Source: Priapulus caudatus | Lineage: Eukaryota > Priapulida > Priapulimorpha > Priapulimorphida > Priapulidae | Direction of reading: 5' to 3' | Assembly (NCBI RefSeq): GCF_000485595.1 | Contig: NW_014577576.1 | Coordinates: 84,132-116,742 of the forward strand | DNA: 32,611 nucleotides | In this document: positions 12,381 through 23,309 of the stretch, piece after piece | Numbering within the stretch: the first letter of the stretch is position 1 | Layout of the letters: the number at the start of each line of letters is the position of its first letter | The notes under the pieces: generated by a model | Seen by the model: only the letters and a program-made list of their open reading frames with translations | Databases searched by the model: none | Told to the model about the DNA's origin: nothing | Program-made: the position numbers and the translations under genes

Positions 12381-13707
12381 GAGCCTCCGCGCTCTTGAGG
12401 GACCGAGCCGCTAGCGATGTGGCAGCCCAGTGCAACAAAATAAAAACAAGAGTCCACCGCCACTCGCAGACGCCGCGTCGCAAGGGATTTCACCCGTGGA
12501 AGAAACGTCGTCGTCGGTCGTCGGCGTCATCTCTGTCCGTATCGCGGCGGCGCGACACCGCCTCTCACGCCACCTCTCGCATCGGAATGACGTCCGGCTT
12601 CCAGCGACGTCGAACGCCGCCTCGACTATCGAGGAACTCGATTGCGTCGAGCGGCTGCTCGACGACGTACGGCAGCGACATGTCTTCGGCGTCGTCGCCG
12701 CCGTGACGTCGCACTGCCAGACGAACTCGGCGCTCACGCAGCCGGCGATCATACAGAAGGTTGCACACGGACAACCACATGTCGAGCATGTACTCGCGCG
12801 TCGGCGTCACCTGCGCATCCGGCCTACGACAGCGGCGTGGCCGTTCAAGCGTGTCCGCCTCGTCGCACCGACGATCAAGACGGAGATGCCGACGACCGCC
12901 GACCGTCGCGTCGCAGTCGCGCCTGGCCGTGGGACATGCACGCCGCCGCCACCAGCTCGGGCTCGGCGTGGCTGGACCAGGCCAGCGCCGCCTGCACTCC
13001 GCAGATGAGCAACATACCCGAGCTCCGACTACATGACGCACGGCGCTCGGCGCGTCCAACCCGCTGGCGCTCACCTCGGGGCCGCACTGCTGCGGAGACG
13101 TATAAGTCGATGCTGCCGACGGGCTCCGCCCGTCGACGTACATCGTCGCGCGGGCATGAACACGATAAACATGCAGCCGCGCTCGAACGCGCCGCTACAC
13201 GGGCCGGGCGACGTGCGACTGCCGCCAACTGTCAGGAGGCGGAGCGCCTGCGTCCGGCCGGCGCCGCGCTGCGCAGGAAGACATCCACAGCTGCCACATC
13301 TCCCGCTGCGGCAGGGTGTACGGCAAGACGTCGCATCTGAAGGCGCACTTGCGCTGGCACACGGGCGAGCGGTCCGTTCGTCTGCAACTGGCTCTTCTGC
13401 GGCAAGCGATTCACGCGCTCCGACGAGCTGCAGCGACACCTTGCGCACGCACACGGGCCGAGAAGCGGCTTCGCCTGTCCGTCTGCAACAGAGCGCTTCA
13501 TGCGCTCCGACCCTCTCAGCAAGCAGGTGAAAACGCACAGCGAGGGCGGCGATAAGAAGGGCAGCGGCATGAGCTCCGACTCTGAGAAAACAGCCAGGGC
13601 GAACGTCCCAACGGCAGTTCCCCGGGCTCTACCCAACACGCGCGCCGCGCTGTCTCACATGCCGATCCCACCGACCCCACGAGTCCGCGTCGACCACAAT
13701 ATTGTAG
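12381..13707 (+). pseudogene. Disrupted copy of the Sp8/Sp9-type exon
   Basis: This has the same exon architecture as the intact copy at 22,002-23,309: acceptor TTTCAG at 12,375-12,380, the homologous ATG at 12,417, the buttonhead box near 13,212-13,236, three finger regions near 13,285-13,535, and a TAG at 13,705. It is 1,327 nt against 1,308 in copy 2 and cannot be read in one frame. A base is lost straight after the ATG. Extra bases occur before the buttonhead box cysteines, in the finger 1-2 linker (near 13,373), and around finger 3. Two codons that hold histidines in copy 2 finger 3 read Pro (13,512) and Gln (13,524). Because similar indels are equally common in the flanking non-coding DNA, sequencing or consensus error is at least as likely as true gene decay. 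The coding label therefore depends on whether the duplication is real. Confidence 0.85.
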
Positions 13708-15829
13708 ACGGACGATTACCAACGAGGAGTGGTGGCGCCACGATGCAGCGTCTCTAAGGAGACGTGTTAGGACTTTTGCACTGCGCGTGCGATAAGTTAA
13801 TGAAGGAAAATAGCAACTATGTCCCATTCTGTTCCGGCCCACGTGGCTGACGACGACAAAAGAGCATTGGCGAGCTCTCGCGAGACAGCGTCGCGTGTGT
13901 CGACGCTGTGGAACGTGTGCCACTGTGATTATGCCATGAACAGTGGCACGCATACTCGAACGTTGCGAGTAAATGATACTTAATGATGGCCCCGGCCGAA
14001 CGTAAACTCTCGCAGCGGTATATAGGATGCCGCTGCTCCTGCTGCTTATGCTGGGAACAGAGGACGTCGAGAAAGACATTACGAACGCGCGGCTATCTGC
14101 TGCCACGCGCGCGTTTCTCTGCCTATGTAATAACTGGTGCCGTCGGCCCGGGCGACGGGGCAGAGCGCGATCTTAAATGGTATCAGTTAAGAGACCGAGA
14201 CGTTTTAATTCGCACGAGTTTTGTCCATTTTAATTAATTGTTGTTTGTTGTGCGCGTTTGTGCTCATCGTTTTGGTCGTAGCAAACCGAAAAACATTTTT
14301 TCGGGGTCGCCAGGATGTTGGCCTCATGGCCAGCGCGTCGCCATTCGAGCGTGTCTCTTGCTGTATCCGTATCAAAGAAAAAACAACGCCGCTTTGATGT
14401 GCAAATCAATGAAACCATCATTCATTTAAATGTCATTTATGCAGTCTAAAGGACTCTCTTTGAAAATTGCAGGATATTATTATCATAAAGATTATTGATC
14501 GACGCGTTATTCACTGTACTAACGATGGATCGCCCAATGGGTGTTGTAAAAACTTGAAGTGAAAAAGTGACCGAAGCTTTTTGGGGTGGTGTGCAAAAAT
14601 GTGGTGAAGCGGCGTCAGATATTTTTATCGCCAAATTATGTTGACTCGCTGAAGTCTGTGTCACCACGCGCGTGAAGACGCGTGTAATAAACTGTGTAAG
14701 TACGAGAGAAACACAGTGGGTGGTGGAATCGCGGCATGCGTGATGCTCGATTCGTCGTCGCTATCGCGTGTTAATAACTAATTGTAAAGTCTTAACTTAA
14801 AGTAATGTACATAGTCGGCGTACGACGACTGTATCGTGTTTGCTCCAGGCAGCTGCATTCGCGGAGAAGGGAAAGTATAACGACAACAGACAACAATTAC
14901 AACATGAATTCGCAGATAGCACGAGCGAGTTATACTATGTTCCAGTGTTCGAGCACATGTTATATATGACTGTTATGATAATATTCACATGAATGTAACG
15001 TTGGGATGTTTGGATTTATTATATACTGTATAGCAACTTGGCCATCCATTTTTGCTGTACGCTGACTGTATCGATGTCTACAACGGGACGTTATTACTGG
15101 ATCGCTTCGATGAGGGGTCGGCGCGATTACTTTGTCTATCACGCCATGCGTATCTTTCGCGTCAAACTAAAATCGCGAGATGCCACACGTTCTCACCAAG
15201 CAACTTCTCAGCACCCATCTCGTTTCTGAGTGAAGTTTGAAATTTGTTGCTTGGGTATTAATATTGATACTATTATCATGTCTGGATGGTGCGACCGGTT
15301 TATCAGCGTAGTGTTTCTCATTGGCGCAAATATTGTCAATTTAAGTTACGGGACTATCATCGTACATGTCTGCATACAGGAATAACGCGCGCATTACTTG
15401 GACGTATTTCCACCAAGTGTGTATTATCAATCACACGTCGGTTTGATCTACTGCAGAGTTATCGGCGCGCTTATTTGCTTTTGCTGGCTTTCTTACGCGT
15501 GTGGGTGTGTGTATCATAAATGCGATCGTGGCTTAAAGGTAAAGTTGTTGTGCAGAGGATACTAAGCAGTTTTACGCGCAGCTTATATTATCACTATTAT
15601 TATTGTAACTAATATGTATTAATATTACGATGACGTATATACGTGTATGTGTGGTAACGTCACAGTTAGCTCAGGCTATTTGTTACTCACATTGGTGACA
15701 AGTATATTGTGCCTTTGACATATGGATAGCATTTGTATAGATGATGGTAAATAAAGGTAAATGTTCAGTGTAATAAAATTATGTATCTAAATCGCATTTT
15801 TTTGATTATCAGCTCATAACCACGCGCGC
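13708..15829 (+). other. 3' UTR-like tract of the disrupted copy
   Basis: No further gene. The sequence matches copy 2 downstream of its stop codon with scattered indels. It carries AATAAA-type words near 14,684 and near 15,749 and 15,773. It also has the Pumilio-type word TGTACATA at 14,806-14,813. Confidence 0.5.
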
Positions 15830-16380
15830 GCGTACGCGCACACGGCCGTAACGTCGACACCACATAGGCCCCACACGCTACGTGGAACCGTACACATAAA
15901 CGCACGTGCGCAGCACAGCGCGCACCAGATGGACGACATACACTCGCGCGCACACACAGCATAACACCAAGACACACAGCCCCACACACAGCACTCACAC
16001 ACGACACACTACACACACACAGCACACAACACGACACAATGCACACACAGCCCAGCCCACACGACACGCGCGCGCAGCACGACACACACACATACAGCAC
16101 CTGCAAGCACACACACACACAGACACCACACACACACCCGCCACACAATACGGCATATATAATACTATATAGTATATATATATTATATATTAGTATATAT
16201 ATACACGTACAACATACATACGCACATTATAACACAGCACGACACACACCACACACACACACACACACCACACGAAGATCAGCACACACACGACACCTCA
16301 CACACACAGCACACACACACACCACACAGCACCACACACAACACCAGGCGACATAACAGGTCACAGCATACACAGCACAA
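15830..16380. repeat. Interrupted (CA)n array with TA core
   Basis: CA-rich sequence with many CAGC, GACA and similar interruptions, split by an AT-rich segment at 16,153-16,204. The matching array in copy 2 is much purer, which suggests that the interruptions here are noise. Confidence 0.9.
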
Positions 16381-17223
16381 ACACCCAACGTCGCGCGCTC
16401 GAAGACGACAACAGCGAGATGTACGCCCCACAGAAGACCAGAGCACTCACCAGCGTGTTTCTACTTAATAATTAAACATGATTCTGGCGCTTTGGTCAAC
16501 TATTACAGATTTTAATTACAACTAAACGCGATATTCAATTTCCATTAGATGGAAACATTTTCACAAAATATACATATATATTGGTCTGGTGTCACTTTTT
16601 TGCGGCGCTGGCGCACGTTTGCCAAAATATAGACTGCGGGCACATGAAGTCATCTTTAAGTAGCGCATGCACATGGTCCCTGGCGCTGGCCATAAATGTG
16701 CGGCATATTGAATGCTCGAGGTCGCATGAACTGCATGCTAAATATTTAAAAGACATTATGGCGAATTAGCCGCAGCGTTGTTAAGGGAGGCCGTTGGCGA
16801 AGTTGCATGAGAGAATTGCCGACAATCTTAGTTTTTAAATACATTGCCCGGCAAAATCGGTGCTTGTAGAGGTGGCAGCGGCAGGCGCACGGCGGGCCGA
16901 TGCGCAAGCTTCGGCGGCGCGTTTTCCGCGAGGTCCCGCGAGTCAAGGGCGTCCCGGCGTGCACGGGACAGGAGGCACGTCAGTATTAACGAGCGTGAGG
17001 GTGGCAGGGATAGGAGGCGAGCGTTAAGCAGGTAGGACAGCGGACTGCTTGGGCTGCTGGCGCTGGCGCGTTTGCTTGGCTAACGCGGTCGCTGCTGCTG
17101 CTGGCTGCTGCCGCGGCTGGAGATGACGTAATGATGAAACGTAGCTAGTAGCCAGCAGTCCTGCCGCATCGCTTGACCTTTTTGTAGCATAGTTACAAAC
17201 TTCTGCTCGAACGGGCCCACCTT
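16381..17223. other. No gene seen
   Basis: Conserved in copy 2 at about 26,290-26,980, with many length differences. A CTG-rich patch lies near 17,050-17,115. No coding frame is shared by the two copies. Confidence 0.55.
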
Positions 17224-18033
17224 TGGTGGTGGTTGGTGGTGTGGTGGTGGTGGGTGGTGTGGTGTGGTGGTGGTGGTGTGGTGGCCGGTGGGGATGGTGT
17301 GGGTGGTGTTGGGTTGGTGTGTGGCGGCAGGGGTGTGAATGGGGTGTTGGTGTTGGTGCTTGTTGTTTGCGGTGGTGTGTGGTGTTGGTGTTGGGGCGGT
17401 GTGGTGGTGGTGGTGGTGGTGGTGTGGCTGGTTTGTGGTGGTGGGTTGGTGGTTGGGGCGGTGGTGGTGTGGTGGTGCGGTGTTTGTGTGGTGGTGGTAG
17501 TGGGGTGAGCGTGTTGTTGGTGTGGTGGTGGTGTGGTGGTGCGGTGGTGGGTGGTTTTGGTGTTGGTGTTTGTGGTGGTGGTGGTTTGTGGTGGTGGTGG
17601 TGGTGTTGTGTGGTGTGGTAGTGTTGGTGTTGGTGGTGGTGGCCTGGTGCTTGGCCGGTAGGTGTGGTGGTGGTGGTGGTGTGGTGTGGTGGTGTGGGTG
17701 TGTGCGTGTGGCGTGGTGGTGTGTTGGGTGGTTTGGTGGTTTGTGTGGTGGTTTTGTGGTGGTGGTGGTGGTGGTGGTGGTGACGTGTTGGTGTGGTAGT
17801 GGTGGTGGTGTGTTGGTGGTGGTGGTGGGTAGTGTTGGTGTTTGGTGGTGGTGGTGGTGTGGTGGTGGGGTGGTGATGTGTGGTGGTGTGGTTGGTGTGG
17901 TGTTGTGTGGGTAGTGGTGGTGGTGGTGAGGTGGTGGTGGTGGTGGTGGTGGTAATAGGTGATGGTGGTGGTGGGGTGTGGTAATAGTGGTTGTGGGTGG
18001 TTGTGGTGGTGGGTGGTGGTGGTGGTGGTGGTT
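17224..18033. repeat. (GGT)n array, about 810 bp, copy 1
   Basis: Imperfect GGT/GTG triplets with frequent GTT and single-base slips. Long Gly/Val/Trp frames on the plus strand and His/Thr/Pro frames on the minus strand are products of the triplet repeat and are not annotated as genes. Confidence 0.95.
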
Positions 18034-18199
18034 GCTTCAGCCATTAGAAGCGCATAAAAGCGACGCGCACGGGGCTGCCCGTTCATTGTCCTGCTCTAAG
18101 TACAACGCGCCGGCTGCTGCGTTTTCGTGGAGCGCGCGTTAGAATCCCTATAGAGCCGTCCGCGAGATAGGTGTGATGCTCTCATTCGGCAGCGCCACG
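18034..18199. other. Short unique segment between arrays
   Basis: Sequence present in both copies (copy 2: 27,814-27,954) joining the (GGT)n and (CA)n arrays. No gene was seen. Confidence 0.6.
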
Positions 18200-18426
18200 C
18201 AACACACAGCAGCACACACACACACACACACACCACACAGCATGCACACACACAGCACCAGCACACACAGGCACACTACACACTACACACACATACACGT
18301 CACAGCACACAAGCAGCACACGACATCTACCACACACAGCCACACACACACACGCCACCACAGCACACACCACTGCCACTCAGCACCCACAGCTACACAC
18401 ACACACACAGCCGACACAAGCAGTCA
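18200..18426. repeat. Interrupted (CA)n array, copy 1
   Basis: CA-rich array with many single-base interruptions. It ends at the left terminus of the inverted-repeat element. Confidence 0.9.
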
Positions 18427-18865
18427 CAGTGGCGTAGGCCAGGATTTTTAAGACAGGGGGGGGGGGCAAAAACCAGGCGAACTGCGGGGCAAACATAGTG
18501 AAGTTGACTTCTTATTTTATGTGTTCCTCCGCCTCCCTCCTCCAACACGCTACGGCTCGCAACCTCTTAGCTCTGCAATTCCTTGTTGATTTTGGCGCGC
18601 CATGCAAAAGGCGACATTTTGTTCGTTGTTCTCTGCTCCCGATACTGTTCAGTGACGGCTCAGGATTCCAAGGAGGGGGTGAAAACAGGCGGGGGGTATT
18701 TTGAAAATGTAGATCGTAGGAGATGGTATTTGAGGCAGCATTTGAGTAAGCTATACAGCCTTCATTCTAACTACGACAATTCTCTTTTAGTAGAACAATT
18801 CTTCTTTTTTACTTTCGGATCAACAGGGGGCCATGGCTTCTTCCCCCCCCCTAACTACGCCACTG
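18427..18865. mobile_element. Non-autonomous DNA element with CAGTGGCGTAG termini, copy 1
   Basis: A segment of about 439 bp bounded by CAGTGGCGTAG at 18,427-18,437 and its exact reverse complement CTACGCCACTG at 18,855-18,865. Just inside are G-rich (left) and C-rich (right) runs. It sits between two CA arrays, as if inserted into one. The CAGTG start resembles hAT-type termini (inference). The 8-bp target duplication expected for hAT cannot be judged inside a CA repeat. There is no transposase frame, so it would be a MITE. An internal motif at about 18,656-18,700 (GGCTCAGGATTCCAAGGAGG) echoes the left end. Confidence 0.65.
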
Positions 18866-18980
18866 CACACCCAGCACACACAACCACACCCACACGACAC
18901 ACACACAGTCACACATCAGCATCACACCCACACACACACACACACACATATATTATATAAGTATATTATAGTATGATATG

Positions 18981-19020
<40 letters not shown>

Positions 19021-19074
19021 TGATATAGATATAGATATAGATAGATAGAGAAAGAGAGAGACAGAGAGAGCGAA

Positions 19075-19105
<31 letters not shown>

Positions 19106-19290
19106 AGAAAGAGAAGAGAAAGAGAGAGAGAGAGAGAGAAGAGAGAGAGAGAAGAGAGAGAGAGTGGTGGCGTGTGTGTGTGGGTGGTGGGTGTGTTAGT
19201 GAGAGCGAGAGCATGGGAGAGACAGAGAAAAGAAAGGGATAAATAAATATAGAAAAATAGATATGGAGATTTAATGAATATAAATATATA
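18866..19290. repeat. Compound CA-TA-GATA-GA-TG microsatellite, copy 1
   Basis: CA repeats, a short TA stretch, (GATA)n at about 18,980-19,020, a loose GATATA run, (GA)n to about 19,165, and then TG and GA words. Arg/Glu and Ser/Leu frames here are repeat products. Confidence 0.93.
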
Positions 19291-21120
19291 TATATTAATC
19301 ATATTTTGCGCGATCGCCATCGTACCAGTAACGTTTCATATCGACGCGATGCTCACGGTGACAATATAGTTCTATAGCAGCCCTCGTCTGTAAGTCTACT
19401 GACCGCGTCGTGGTTTCGCATACACCCTCATCAACGGTGCACTCAAGATCGCGCCAATCGGCCAGCGGATTCGGTCAGCAATTTCATCTCCAGTGCACTG
19501 GCTCTTTATTAAACTGCCTCATAATTTAGACGGTAATTCCGCGCCAAATTGCCGTCAATTCGACGGCAAACATCGTTACAGTGATCAAATGAAGTTATAA
19601 AAGTCTCCATCCTTATTATATCACATAATCTCGCGACGGTAATAGGCTCAATTTTACTACGCGACTTCCTCATAACGCCCGATGTCAAATTGTTGTTGTC
19701 AAAGACTGCTGCGCTCATGATTGCCTCGTGCCAGCCGGGACGCGAGCGTAGAAAATCAACATGAAATTGGAGGGAAATTGTCGGCAATTGACTTGCAAAC
19801 AAGCGGGTGACGTCATTGATCACGAAATAGTTATGGAACGAAGCTCCGAAATTAATTTCGCGGTCTATTGTGCGCTGAATCACGTGTTCGCGGCGTGACC
19901 GACTATAGAATCGCATGTAACTACCGTATATTAGAGCGCATATCTTCGGGATTCAGCGCCTATACGTATACGGAAATACGGAAAAAAATCCCGGCAGTGA
20001 CAACGGTTCCATATAGTCAGGTGCAATATATATACACATACTATGCAATACACTTCAGAGCCGATGTGTAGTAGTTACACTTCATTTTCGGCGATATTTT
20101 GGAGCAATTTGAGTTCACTCGATAATATTCTTCAATTTGCCAAGTAGAATGGACCGGCGGAGGCAAATCACTCCAAGACGAATTTTCAAACGGTCGTTTA
20201 CGAGTCATTTTATGGCTAGTTGCCTGTCTCTTATGTCGGAATGGCGTACAAAGTGCGGCTTTTAGGTTTATTGCGTTTTTTCTGCATAATCGGGAGTCAA
20301 CAAGGCATATGGAAAAGAGATTGGGTGCGCAATTCTGAAGACAAACGCCTTTCACTTTGGCTAGTCGTCTGTGTGGCGCAATTTCTCCGTCGGTCGCCGA
20401 ACGAGTCCTTTGACATGGAAGCCGCTGTCGTGTTGAACCGTCTTCCGTTGGCAGCTCACCGCCAGCGCGCTGTACGCACCAGTTGCGAGCGTTAAGAAAC
20501 GTCGTCGAAAAAGCCGCGAGCGAATCTGGGACATTTTCCGCCAATTCGCTTTTAATTTCGTACGCTGTTTGATTTTACGTCTAGAAGCACGAAGCGAGAA
20601 AGCCTCTCATATATCCGGATTTTGTATGTGTAGTACACCTGCATGATCGCCTTCGATAATTAATAGATCTTTTCACTTCAACATTTGACGTATGTTTGCG
20701 GTTTTTGTAGGTTTAGTTGATTTTGGTAGTCATTACCGAGTTGTGCCACACGTGTTTACCTTTAATGTGATTTGTACTTGTCGTTAGGTGATTTTGCGCC
20801 ACTGCCAGATAAACAGTTGTTGTTTCAAGCAAAATAATATTTAAAGGTTTTATCCTATTTAAAAATAGATAAATTTACCAGACACTTCGGACGTTCGGCG
20901 ATGATGACGAAGCCTTGGTGAAATTTCGATAAATGCGACGATATCATATAACTAAGCATATCTAAAGTTATCATCGCATCTGGACAGACAAATGTAACAA
21001 ATATACTACCATTTTATAGTAAATGCAGTGATAATATCTCAAGATGTTGTCGTGAATGTTTATGAGCAAAATAGCAATTCCTTGGCAGAATGCCATCGTT
21101 GTTTTCTGTGGGTGATGCCT
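19291..21120. other. Conserved between copies, no gene seen
   Basis: About 1.8 kb that matches copy 2 at 28,990-30,850. Frames such as the minus-strand one at 20,041-20,544 are not kept open in copy 2, which argues against coding. A second CRE-like TGACGTCA lies at 19,808-19,815. Confidence 0.55.
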
Positions 21121-21314
21121 ATTCGTGAGAGTGATGTGGAGTGTGTGTGTGTGTGTGTGAGAGAGAGAGTGGACGACCGCAGATCGTCTAATATTTCATT
21201 CACGTAACATTTATACTGACTAATATTTATGCTAACCAGTAACGCTATATGTAAGGTGTCTCGTCGTCTATGTCATATATATATATTTATATATATATAT
21301 ATATATGTGTGTGA
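21121..21314. repeat. TG, TA and GA microsatellites at the junction of the two copies
   Basis: A (TG)n(GA)n run lies at about 21,138-21,169. A TA run with a TTT break at about 21,276-21,306 is followed by TGTGTGAGAGAG leading straight into copy 2. In copy 2 the same TA run is followed instead by a TG array of about 380 bp. The join therefore lies in or beside the microsatellite. Confidence 0.85.
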
Positions 21315-21980
21315 GAGAGCAAGAGAAAGAGAGGGCGACAGAAAGCGACAGAGCGCGAGACAGAGAATTTAGCATAATGCTCACTTCTGTTGGAATTATT
21401 GTCGTTAATGTGTGGGTTCAATATTGATCAGTTTGTTTCGGTCAGCTCTGACCTTGACCACCTGCAACCTGCAACCTGCTAGTTTTCGTTTTACCATCAG
21501 TGCGTTAATTTTACAAGCGACTGGCCACCAGTGATGCTCGTCACAGGCCCGACGCGTAAATTGGTTTTGATTTCACCGGAAGCAAGCTTCTGTGACGCAT
21601 AGCTTGCCTCTTTATTGCCCGTTGTTATATGCAAACGCGCTCAGATGCTATCGAAATGACGTCTTTATTGTTGATAATTGAATGCAAATGATTTTGGATT
21701 TACTGACAAAGAAAAGTGCGAAATACGTATCGATTTCTGAAACACTCCACAGTTCTTTATAAACGAATAAAAGCACTGCCGATTTTTTTGAGCTGCGAAT
21801 AAAACTTTTCGAGCCGTTAATACATTTGATGCGAGCCACTGACGTGCGTTGGTTTTAGAAATGAAGTAGGTCTGCCATACTGCAGCTGTGTATGTCATAG
21901 CCGCGGCAATATTATTTCATCAATACGACAACGGAAATGTATTGCACGCTCATGTATTCCTATAAAATCCTCTTTAACGG

Positions 21981-21988
21981 TGACGTCA
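21981..21988 (+). promoter_or_regulatory. CRE-like palindrome TGACGTCA, copy 2
   Basis: Perfect 8-bp palindrome 13 bp before the exon start, as in copy 1. Its TGA is also the in-frame stop that shows the coding frame must arrive by splicing rather than by read-through from upstream. Confidence 0.25.
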
Positions 21989-22001
21989 TTACTCGTTTCA
22001 G

Positions 22002-23309
22002 GAGCCTCCGCGTCTTGGAGGGACCCCGCTAGCGATGTTGGCAGCCCAGTGCAACAAAATACAAAACAAGAGTCCACCGCCACTCGCAGACGCCGCCGTC
22101 GGCAAGGGATTTCACCCGTGGAAGAAAACGTCGTCGTCGTCGTCGGCGTCATCTCTGTCCGTATCCGGCGGCGCGACCACGCCTCTCACGCACCTCTCGC
22201 ATCGGATGACGTCCGGCTTTCCAGCGACGTCGAACGCCGGCCTCGACTATCGAGGAAACTCGATTGCGTCGAGCGGCTGCTCGACGACGTACGGCAGCGA
22301 CATGTTCTTCGCGTCGTCGCCGGCCGTGACGTCGCACTGCCAGACGAACTCGGCGCTCACGCAGCCGGCGATCATACAGAAGGTGCACACGGACAACCAC
22401 ATGTCGAGCATGTACTCGCGCGTCGGCGTCACCGCGCATCCGGCCTACGACACGGCGTGGCCGTTCAACGTGTCCGCCTCGTCGCATCCGACGATCAAGA
22501 CGGAGATGCCGACGCCGACCGTCGCGTCGCAGTCGGCCTGGCCGTGGGACATGCACGCCGCCGCCACCAGCTCGGGCTCGGCGTGGCTGGACCAGGCCAG
22601 CGCCGGCCTGCACTCGCAGATGAGCAACTACCCGAGCTCCGACTACATGACGCACGCGCTCGGCGCGTCCAACCCGCTGGCGCTCACCTCGGGGCCGCAG
22701 CTGCTGCAGGAGACGTATAAGTCGATGCTGCCGACGGCCTCCGACCCGTCGACGTACATCGGTCGGCCGGGCATGAACACGATAAACATGCAGCCGCGCT
22801 CGAACCGCCGCTACACGGGCCGGGCGACGTGCGACTGCCCCAACTGTCAGGAGGCGGAGCGCCTCGGTCCGGCCGGCGCCGCGCTGCGCAGGAAGAACAT
22901 CCACAGCTGCCACATTCCCGGCTGCGGCAAGGTGTACGGCAAGACGTCGCATCTGAAGGCGCACTTGCGCTGGCACACGGGCGAGCGGCCGTTCGTCTGC
23001 AACTGGCTCTTCTGCGGCAAGCGATTCACGCGCTCCGACGAGCTGCAGCGGCACCTGCGCACGCACACGGGCGAGAAGCGCTTCGCCTGTCCCGTCTGCA
23101 ACAAGCGCTTCATGCGCTCCGACCATCTCAGCAAGCACGTGAAAACGCACAGCGAGGGCGGCGATAAGAAGGGCAGCGGCATGAGCTCCGACTCTGAGAA
23201 CAGCCAGGGCGAACGTCCCAACGGCAGTTCCCCGGGCTCTACCAACACGCCGCCGCTGTCTCACATGCCGATCCCACCCGACACGAGTCCCGTCGACCAC
23301 AAATTGTAG
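22002..23309 (+). CDS. Sp8/Sp9-type zinc-finger transcription factor, last coding exon
   Basis: Sp6-9 family factors bind GC/GT boxes in the nucleus and act in limb, head and neural patterning. The frame opens at a splice acceptor (TTTCAG at 21,996-22,001) and reads [11 protein letters not shown] into the ATG at 22,035, matching the conserved N-terminus of Sp8. An in-frame TGA at 21,981 shows that an upstream exon is needed, or else translation starts at 22,035 (424 residues). Numbered from that Met: Sp motif LAAQCNKI 2-9; GKGFHPWKK 23-31; a poly-Ser run 33-37; Ser/Thr/Ala-rich middle; buttonhead box CDCPNC from 266; then three C2H2 fingers with ligands C292/C297/H310/H314, C322/C327/H340/H344 and C352/C355/H368/H372. 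Helices [16 protein letters not shown] and RSDHLSKH are the standard GC-box readers. Linkers are TGERP and TGEKR. A Ser/Pro-rich tail ends at TAG. The buttonhead box and the N-terminal motif separate it from KLF proteins and from the Sp1-4 group. Confidence 0.95.
   Translation, partial: EPPRLGGTPLAMLAAQCNKIQNKSPPPLADAAVGKGFHPWKKTSSSSSASSLSVSGGATTPLTHLSHRMTSGFPATSNAGLDYRGNSIASSGCSTTYGSDMFFASSPAVTSHCQTNSALTQPAIIQKVHTDNHMSSMYSRVGVTAHPAYDTAWPFNVSASSHPTIKTEMPTPTVASQSAWPWDMHAAATSSGSAWLDQASAGLHSQMSNYPSSDYMTHALGASNPLALTSGPQLLQETYKSMLPTASDPSTYIGRPGMNTINMQPRSNRRYTGRATCDCPNCQEAERLGPAGAALRRKNIHSCHIPGCGKVYGKTSHLKAHLRWHTGERPFVCNWLFCGKRFTRSDELQRHLRTHTGEKRFACPVCNKRFMRSDHLSKHVKTHSEGGDKKGSGMSSDSENSQGERPNGSSPGSTNTPPLSHMPIPPDTSPVDHKL

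Larger units (their letters stand above)
11702..21314 (+). repeat. Tandem duplication, copy 1 (about 9.6 kb)
   Basis: From GAGAGCAAGAGAAAGAGAGG at 11,702 the sequence can be followed, with frequent one-base indels, against 21,315 onward. Anchors: exon acceptor 12,380 and 22,001; exon stop 13,707 and 23,309; (GGT)n start 17,224 and 26,981; inverted-repeat element 18,427 and 28,157; CRE-like word 19,808 and 29,512. The right end is a TA/TG/GA microsatellite at about 21,276-21,314. The copy is rich in single-base gains and losses, including in its coding exon. Confidence 0.95.

Noticed and set aside
17193-18086. Minus-strand His/Thr/Pro-rich frame of 297 codons
   Set aside because: It is the translation of the (GGT)n array. 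The equivalent frame in copy 2 (26,772-27,848) differs freely in order and length.
20041-20544. Minus-strand frame of 167 codons
   Set aside because: The homologous stretch in copy 2 (29,750-30,261) breaks the frame several times. With this level of indel noise that is not proof, but no protein family is visible either.
22149-23300. Long minus-strand frame of 383 codons opposite the Sp exon
   Set aside because: The exon is GC-rich, so stops are rare on the other strand. The product is Arg/Ala/Val-rich with no domain, while the plus strand encodes a clear Sp factor.
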